A DNA stretch of 5,622 bases from CAYXVB01 sp964467785 (GTDB lineage: Bacteria > Bdellovibrionota > UBA1018). This document shows positions 1-3,092 of this stretch, one piece after another. Location: positions 1-5,622 of the forward strand of contig CAYXVB010000212.1 of NCBI GenBank assembly GCA_964467785.1, read 5' to 3'. The stretch's first letter is position 1, and every line of letters starts with the position of its first letter. Both the position numbers and the translations under genes were made by a program. The notes under the pieces were generated by a model, which saw only the letters and a program-made list of their open reading frames with translations, had not been told where the DNA came from and did not search any database.

Positions 1-1168
1 GATAGGACTCCTCTAGGGCGGGGCGGACTTGATAGTGAAGTGCGGACTTCCAAGCTTCCAAGGTGGCGATGCGTTGAAAGTGTTGCCGGAGGATATGGCC
101 CCAAGCCACTTTTTGGATTGGCACTTCGATGCCCGCGCGCGCCAGCATCTCGGTGGGATAGGCGGATTCGTGTTTGAGGACTTCGTCAAAGGCGTCCTGA
201 AGGGCCGACGTCGCCACGTCGATCACGCGCACCGGGTAGGTCGCGAGGCGGACGAGGCCGCGCGGACTAAACGCTTTTAGCGGGCGGTTGGCCAAAGTGC
301 CGAGATTCTCTTCGCGGGCGACGTCCAGGACCGAGGCTGCGCGATTGCCTTCCCGCGCGTTGTTTTCTTCCAGCACCGCGCCCGCCTCAAGGAGGTTGAA
401 GGGAAACTGGATCACCCCGAACCGCGATGCCTTGCCGCGCGCTTCGGCCACTTCGCGTGCGATCGACACGAGAGTCTCGAGCGAGGTGAAGTCCGTCTCC
501 TCCCGCGGGACGACAAACGTATTGGAAGAGACGCCATACCATCCGATTCGGCCGCGATCGGCTTCGGCCTCGAGGTGTTCAAACGCTCGACGAATGCGAC
601 GGTAGTACTCGGCGTGGCCACCCGAAGTCTTGATAAAATACTCCGTTTTATGCACCAAACGCGCTTCGCCGCGCTCGCGCCCCCGTCGCGCGCGCGCGCG
701 CGTGAGCTGGTCGTCCAAGTATTCGGGATGGATGCAGTGCCAACAGTCTTCGGAGTACTCGACCATCTCGGCAAAGGGCTGGCCGTTTTTGGCGCGACGA
801 CGAGCGAGCGTGAGGTTGTCCCCCTGGACGTAACCTCCTTTGGTGACGACGACGATTTCTTCGCGGCGAATCTTGCCGGCGCCGATCAGTTCGCGGATTA
901 CCTGGCCAATCAGCTGCTCCGAGGCGCCGTTGGTGTAGTTGGCGCTGGTGTCGATTAGATTGCATCCCGAGGTCAGCGCCTTACGAAGCGCCTCTCGGTG
1001 CTGCTTCTCCCGGTATTCGACGCGGTAGCCTCCAAAGCCCACCGGCGATACCGTGAGCCCCGTTTTTCCTAAAACTCGGGGAAATCGCGGGGCGTGCGGA
1101 AGGGGATGGGAGACGAAATATGCGTGGGTCGCTTCGGCGGTGGCGCCGCTTGGGATAGGCGTGGACAT
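1..1168 (-). CDS. Aldo/keto reductase family oxidoreductase, C-terminus cut by window edge
   Basis: An uninterrupted frame of 389 codons runs from ATG 1168 off the left edge. It is a (beta/alpha)8-barrel NAD(P)H-dependent carbonyl reductase/dehydrogenase; the substrate is unknown. Visible family signatures are LGKTGLTVSPVGFGGYR (residues 33-49), NLIDTSANY (70-78), VVVTKGGY (106-113), HCIHPEYLDDQL (144-155), LVHKTEYF (171-178), a GRIGWYGVSSN strand (206-216) and TLANRPLKAF (291-300). The catalytic tetrad can be assigned as Asp73, Tyr78, Lys110 and His173. An ATAEATHAYF stretch before the barrel resembles the N-terminus of larger members of this family, which supports ATG 1168, although its Shine-Dalgarno is poor. 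The frame stays open upstream to ATG 1264 and ATG 1384 (in-frame TAG just beyond), so an N-terminal extension is possible. The segment before His173 is unusually Arg-rich. After NRPL there are about 90 more residues without the closing barrel motif, so the end lies outside the window. The family call is firm; the substrate is not. Confidence 0.9.
   Translation of the reverse strand, partial: MSTPIPSGATAEATHAYFVSHPLPHAPRFPRVLGKTGLTVSPVGFGGYRVEYREKQHREALRKALTSGCNLIDTSANYTNGASEQLIGQVIRELIGAGKIRREEIVVVTKGGYVQGDNLTLARRRAKNGQPFAEMVEYSEDCWHCIHPEYLDDQLTRARARRGRERGEARLVHKTEYFIKTSGGHAEYYRRIRRAFEHLEAEADRGRIGWYGVSSNTFVVPREETDFTSLETLVSIAREVAEARGKASRFGVIQFPFNLLEAGAVLEENNAREGNRAASVLDVAREENLGTLANRPLKAFSPRGLVRLATYPVRVIDVATSALQDAFDEVLKHESAYPTEMLARAGIEVPIQKVAWGHILRQHFQRIATLEAWKSALHYQVRPALEESY
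687..702. repeat. (CG)8 alternating dinucleotide tract inside the reductase gene
   Basis: Eight uninterrupted CG dinucleotides lie within the coding strand of the aldo/keto reductase and encode part of an Arg/Ala-alternating stretch (TRARAR). The reading frame is intact on both sides and the spacing of flanking family motifs is normal, so the tract as read does not break the gene. Such tracts can slip during replication or sequencing and can adopt Z-DNA in principle. Confidence 0.7.
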
Positions 1169-1372
1169 AAAGAGATGATTTGCCCTGAGTCTGGTGGAAA
1201 TACAAATAAAAACAGGGCGTTTCGGCTCACCCCCATCGGGCTTTGTAGCCAGTTCTTGCGTCATGAAATGGCGCGATTCATGTTTGGAAATGAACGGTCG
1301 GGCAGGCCATTGGGGCCGTCGATGTTCAGGCGCAGGTGGCTGATTTTTTTTGAGGTATCTCCGCTTCAGCTC
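1169..1372 (-). other. Leader/intergenic region upstream of the aldo/keto reductase
   Basis: This stretch separates the reductase from the divergent small-RNA-like unit. No separate gene is convincing. On the minus strand it is open in frame with the reductase, encoding a basic, unconserved-looking peptide (about 72 codons from ATG 1384), so it may be untranslated leader or an N-terminal extension. It contains a terminator-like hairpin (1201-1232, minus strand) and a run of eight T on the plus strand at 1344-1351. That T run has only a 4-bp stem before it (TCAG 1326-1329 with CTGA 1340-1343), too weak to call a terminator. I saw no clear sigma-70 promoter for the reductase and no riboswitch class I recognise. 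Confidence 0.5.
1182..1232 (-). promoter_or_regulatory. Possible attenuator: competing hairpins in the reductase leader
   Basis: On the minus strand, GGGTG (1232-1228) can pair with CGCCC (1219-1215, one wobble) and is followed by TGTTTTTATTT (1214-1204), which resembles a weak intrinsic terminator. GCCCTG (1218-1213) can instead pair with CAGGGC (1187-1182). The two pairings share 1218-1215 and exclude each other. The second also covers AGGG, the only Shine-Dalgarno-like bases before ATG 1168, though it sits far from the start. This is read from base pairing only; the stems are short and no ligand-binding core is recognised. Confidence 0.2.
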
Positions 1373-1403
1373 TTTACATAGCATGTGTGTATTTTGCTAT
1401 GAT
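1373..1403 (+). promoter_or_regulatory. Extended -10 sigma-70-type promoter of the small transcript
   Basis: The -10 hexamer TATGAT (1398-1403, five of six consensus bases) is preceded by TGC at 1395-1397, forming the extended -10 motif TGnTATGAT. A -35-like TTTACA/TTACAT lies at 1373-1379 with an 18-19 bp spacer; that is slightly long, which an extended -10 tolerates. The predicted transcription start is near 1409-1411, about 20 nt before a strong ribosome binding site. It is the best promoter match in the window. Confidence 0.7.
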
Positions 1404-1430
1404 CAAGGTAGCTCTAGATGGGCTAGGCAA

Positions 1431-1487
1431 GGAGGTGGTGGAATGACCAGTGACAGTACCTACGGAAGTTCCACGGCGGAGGTGGTG
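1431..1487 (+). repeat. Exact 10-bp direct repeat GGAGGTGGTG
   Basis: GGAGGTGGTG occurs at 1431-1440, as the Shine-Dalgarno region of the micro-ORF, and again at 1478-1487 inside that ORF, encoding the Glu-Val-Val codons, 47 nt apart start to start. Both copies contain the anti-Shine-Dalgarno complement GGAGGTG. The second sits in the 5' arm and internal loop of the hairpin at 1472-1519 and has no start codon at a usable distance. Confidence 0.7.
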
Positions 1488-1496
1488 ATCGCTTAA
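1443..1496 (+). CDS. Putative 17-aa micropeptide with an optimal ribosome binding site
   Basis: ATG 1443 through TAA 1494-1496 encodes MTSDSTYGSSTAEVVIA. The start lies 7 nt after GGAGG in AAGGAGG (1429-1435), close to a textbook Shine-Dalgarno and the strongest in the window with a properly spaced ATG. Its own promoter and terminator bracket it. The peptide is Ser/Thr-rich at the N-terminus (six of the first 11 residues) and ends in a small hydrophobic patch, VVIA. It has no signal peptide, membrane helix, cysteine or known modification motif. The second half of the ORF lies in a stable hairpin whose loop holds the stop codon, so translation would unfold that structure. The product is unrecognised. 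It may be a functional peptide, a leader-type ORF controlling the RNA, or an unused ORF in a small RNA; the ribosome binding site argues for translation. Confidence 0.5.
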   Translation: MTSDSTYGSSTAEVVIA

Positions 1497-1525
1497 GGGC
1501 GATCCCGTCTGCCGCCGTGACTTCG

Positions 1526-1552
1526 GGGGAAGCCGAAAGGCTTCCCCTTTTT
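1526..1552 (+). terminator. Strong intrinsic terminator of the small transcript
   Basis: GGGGAAGCC (1526-1534) pairs perfectly with GGCTTCCCC (1539-1547) around a GAAA tetraloop (GNRA type), followed directly by TTTTT (1548-1552). The T-tract is on the plus strand only, so it ends the small plus-strand transcript. In the other direction the hairpin is followed by CGAAG rather than T's, so it is a poor terminator for the convergent pncC. Confidence 0.9.
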
Positions 1553-1580
1553 AACACCCGAATGAGAGTTGAACTTGGGA

Positions 1581-2114
1581 TCAGTCCCGAAGCACGTCGA
1601 GCGCCAGTTCAAACGCGTTTTCGGTGAATTCACTTTGCAGCTCCGCTCGAGTCCAGCCGGGGGAAAGGCGAAGCTCATGCGACATGACGCTGACTTTGGC
1701 GCCACAGCTCAGAGCGACTCCGATGTGGCAGAGTCCTACCGGCTTTTCCGCGCTGCCACCGCTTGGCCCCGCGATTCCGGTCGTGGAAATCGATACCCAG
1801 TCGCGCCCGCCGAGCGGAGCGCTCGCGGCGGCCTCCGCGCGCGCGCGCTCAAGCGCGCCGCGTGCGAGTGCTCGCGCGACCTCGGCGGAGACGGCGCCAT
1901 GGCGGGCGATCAATTCAGCAGGTACACCGGCCAGTGCCGACTTGGCTGTGTTGTCATAGACGATCATGCCGCCCCAATAGCTCAGGGAGGCGCCGGCGAC
2001 CGCGGTGACGCGGCTCGCGATCAGTCCACCGGTACAGGATTCGACGGTGACGAGTGCACGCCTTGTCTCGGACAGCCTTTCCAAAAGGTGGGATGCTTTT
2101 GAGTCTTCGCCCAT
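1581..2114 (-). CDS. pncC: Nicotinamide-nucleotide amidase (PncC), CinA C-terminal-domain protein
   Basis: This 177-residue protein is a stand-alone CinA_C domain without the MoCF-like N-terminal domain of full CinA. Members hydrolyse nicotinamide mononucleotide to nicotinate mononucleotide plus ammonia in the cytoplasm, recycling NMN released by NAD-consuming enzymes such as DNA ligase. Conserved blocks are clear: ESCTGG (25-30, with the family's key serine), YWGGMIVYDNTAK (46-58), GVPAEL..HGAVS (63-76) and TTGIAGPSGGSAEKPVG (111-127). The length is near that of E. coli PncC. The C-terminal block is divergent: the usual RxxFxGxR segment reads RLSPGWTRAEL. An in-frame TAG at 2126-2124 and no other nearby start codon fix ATG 2114, though the ribosome binding site is weak. 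The gene is monocistronic, divergent from the barrel-protein gene and convergent with the small RNA. An Ala/Arg-rich stretch (about 80-98) coincides with a CG-alternating tract. Confidence 0.92.
   Translation of the reverse strand: MGEDSKASHLLERLSETRRALVTVESCTGGLIASRVTAVAGASLSYWGGMIVYDNTAKSALAGVPAELIARHGAVSAEVARALARGALERARAEAAASAPLGGRDWVSISTTGIAGPSGGSAEKPVGLCHIGVALSCGAKVSVMSHELRLSPGWTRAELQSEFTENAFELALDVLRD
1836..1848. repeat. 13-bp alternating CG tract inside pncC
   Basis: An uninterrupted alternating C/G run lies in the middle of pncC and encodes part of the RARAEA stretch. The frame is intact. It is the second such tract in the window, after the 16-bp one in the reductase gene. Confidence 0.6.
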
Positions 2115-2162
2115 GACAGCACACTACCATCGGGAAACGAGCTAGCAGATCGTAAAACATCG

Positions 2163-2183
2163 TGATAATGAGATTTGATATCA
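2163..2183 (+). promoter_or_regulatory. Fur-box-like operator in the divergent pncC/barrel-protein spacer
   Basis: The sequence TGATAATGAGATTTGATATCA matches 16 of 21 positions of the overlapping 7-1-7 Fur consensus; the first nine bases match exactly and so do the last five. It lies 27 bp before the barrel-protein ATG and 48 bp from the pncC start, in the AT-rich part of the 96-bp spacer, and contains a GATAAT that could act as a -10. TTGATATCAA (2175-2184) is a perfect 10-bp palindrome overlapping it. No convincing -35 was found for either direction. Iron control is inferred; AT-rich spacers give chance matches, so confidence is low. Confidence 0.3.
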
Positions 2184-2210
2184 ATATTAACCCATGAATG
2201 TGAGTGACTT

Positions 2211-3065
2211 ATGCAGATTGGCAAGTATTGCGATACCCTCGGCAAATCTTTGATTTTGAGTTCGGTAGTTTCAGGCCTTCTACTGACCGGATCCCTGGCG
2301 TTGGCGGAGGAAGTGAAGAACGCTGAGGTCAAGAAGATCGAAGACAACTCTTTCTTACTGGAAGAGGCTTATAACCAAGAGCCAGGCGTCATCCAGCATA
2401 TCCAGACTTATCAATTCAATCGGGACAAGACCTGGAACTATACCTTTACCGAGGAAATGCCCGCGGGCGGCCGCGCGCATCAGCTCTCCGCCACGATTCC
2501 AGTGCAGCACCTCGAAGGCGCGAATCCCTTTAGCGGTCTCGGCGACATCCTTTTCAACTACCGCTATCAGCTCGTGGACCGGGAAGATGTCGCCGCTTCG
2601 CCCCGCTTCTCGCTCGTTCTTCCCACTGGCGACGTCGCGCAAGGAACCGGCAACGGCGTCCTGGGCTATCAGGCCAATCTGCCGCTGAGTGTGCAGCTCT
2701 CGCCGAAATGGGTGACGCACTGGAATCTGGGCGCGACCCTCACTCCAAATCTCGCATCGGGCACGGGCCGTGTCACGGCGCTTTCTTTCAATTACGGCAT
2801 GAGCGTCATCTGGCTGGTCGCGGAGAAGTTCAATCTGATGGTCGAGTTCGCGGGCGCGGCCAATGAAAAGGCCGATGGTTCCGGCGGGATCTCGCGCGAG
2901 AACACGTTCTTCGTGAACCCGGGCGCGCGCTTTGCGATTGATTTCGACTCCGGGCTGCAGATCGTCCCGGGCCTCGCGTTGCCGATTGGCGTTGGGCCCT
3001 CGGCGCCGCAGTACGGGGTGTTCGGGTACTTGTCTTTCGAGCACAGTGCCTGGAGCGGAAAGTAA
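2211..3065 (+). CDS. Exported outer-membrane beta-barrel protein, phenol MetA-degradation/transporter-like family
   Basis: This 284-residue protein has a Sec signal peptide: basic n-region to Lys12, hydrophobic core 13-31, and an ALA|EE cleavage site after residue 32. A short charged linker (33-53) follows, then a region of alternating strands typical of a 10-14-strand barrel. Family-like blocks are GLGDILFNYRYQL (109-121), FSLVLPTGD (133-141), GNGVLGYQANLPLSVQLSPKW (147-167), HWNLGATLTP (170-179), FVNPGARFAIDF (234-245), LQIVPGLALPIGVG (249-262) and YLSFEH (273-278). These resemble the Phenol_MetA_deg/'transporter' group (PF13557 type), whose members are predicted outer-membrane channels; the substrate is unknown. 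The end, HSAWSGK, differs from the usual terminal aromatic of barrel proteins. The start is fixed by an in-frame TGA at 2205-2207, although the ribosome binding site is weak. A Fur-like site upstream suggests, without proving, metal-responsive expression. Confidence 0.85.
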   Translation: MQIGKYCDTLGKSLILSSVVSGLLLTGSLALAEEVKNAEVKKIEDNSFLLEEAYNQEPGVIQHIQTYQFNRDKTWNYTFTEEMPAGGRAHQLSATIPVQHLEGANPFSGLGDILFNYRYQLVDREDVAASPRFSLVLPTGDVAQGTGNGVLGYQANLPLSVQLSPKWVTHWNLGATLTPNLASGTGRVTALSFNYGMSVIWLVAEKFNLMVEFAGAANEKADGSGGISRENTFFVNPGARFAIDFDSGLQIVPGLALPIGVGPSAPQYGVFGYLSFEHSAWSGK

Positions 3066-3092
3066 AAACCTTTTCAGCGGTTCACGAACCGC
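3064..3092 (-). terminator. Weak terminator-like hairpin at the end of the UbiB-like gene
   Basis: GCGGTT (3077-3082) and AACCGC (3087-3092) form a 6-bp stem with a 4-nt loop that includes the last codons of the minus-strand gene. Reading on the minus strand, the stem is followed by TGAAAAGG and then TTTTT (3068-3064). The gap before the T-run makes it a poor intrinsic terminator. On the plus strand only an A-run follows, so it would not serve the barrel-protein gene. Confidence 0.3.

Larger units (their letters stand above)
1409..1552 (+). ncRNA. Candidate ~144-nt structured small RNA (possibly dual-function mRNA)
   Basis: The bases between a good extended -10 promoter and a strong terminator define a short transcript with no room for a normal gene. 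It holds a Shine-Dalgarno AAGGAGG (1429-1435), a 17-codon ORF (1443-1496), a long imperfect hairpin and the terminator hairpin. In the long hairpin, CACGGCGG (1472-1479) pairs with CCGCCGTG (1512-1519), 8 bp. An inner GATCGC (1487-1492)/GCGATC (1499-1504) pairs across the loop TTAAGG. The 7-by-7 internal loop between them allows a few more pairs. Five GGA triplets (1431, 1440, 1464, 1478, 1528) leave room for a CsrA/Rsm-binding role, which is inference only. It converges on pncC, whose stop is 28 bp past the T-tract, so pncC read-through would be antisense to it. I do not recognise the RNA family. Confidence 0.55.

Noticed and set aside
575..958. 127-codon plus-strand ORF
   Set aside because: It is antisense to the reductase, which has clear family motifs throughout; high GC leaves opposite frames open.
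1182..1264. Cyclic-di-GMP (GEMM-I) riboswitch in the reductase leader
   Set aside because: Isolated fragments such as GACGCAA and CAGGGCAAA resemble pieces of the motif but occur in the wrong order and lack the paired stems.
1326..1351. Plus-strand terminator ending in T8
   Set aside because: The stem before the T-run is only four pairs with a mismatch above it, and there is no plus-strand gene upstream to terminate.
1094..1381. 95-codon plus-strand ORF over the reductase start and leader
   Set aside because: It begins inside the reductase gene, has no ribosome binding site, and its peptide has no family resemblance; it is a shadow frame.
1569..2102. 177-codon plus-strand ORF antisense to pncC
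   Set aside because: It mirrors almost exactly the pncC frame, which carries all CinA_C motifs; the antisense product shows none.
2194..2253. Short ORF ATG AAT GTG AGT... overlapping the barrel-protein start
   Set aside because: Only 19 codons, no ribosome binding site, and it lies mostly within the barrel-protein signal-peptide region; no support for translation.
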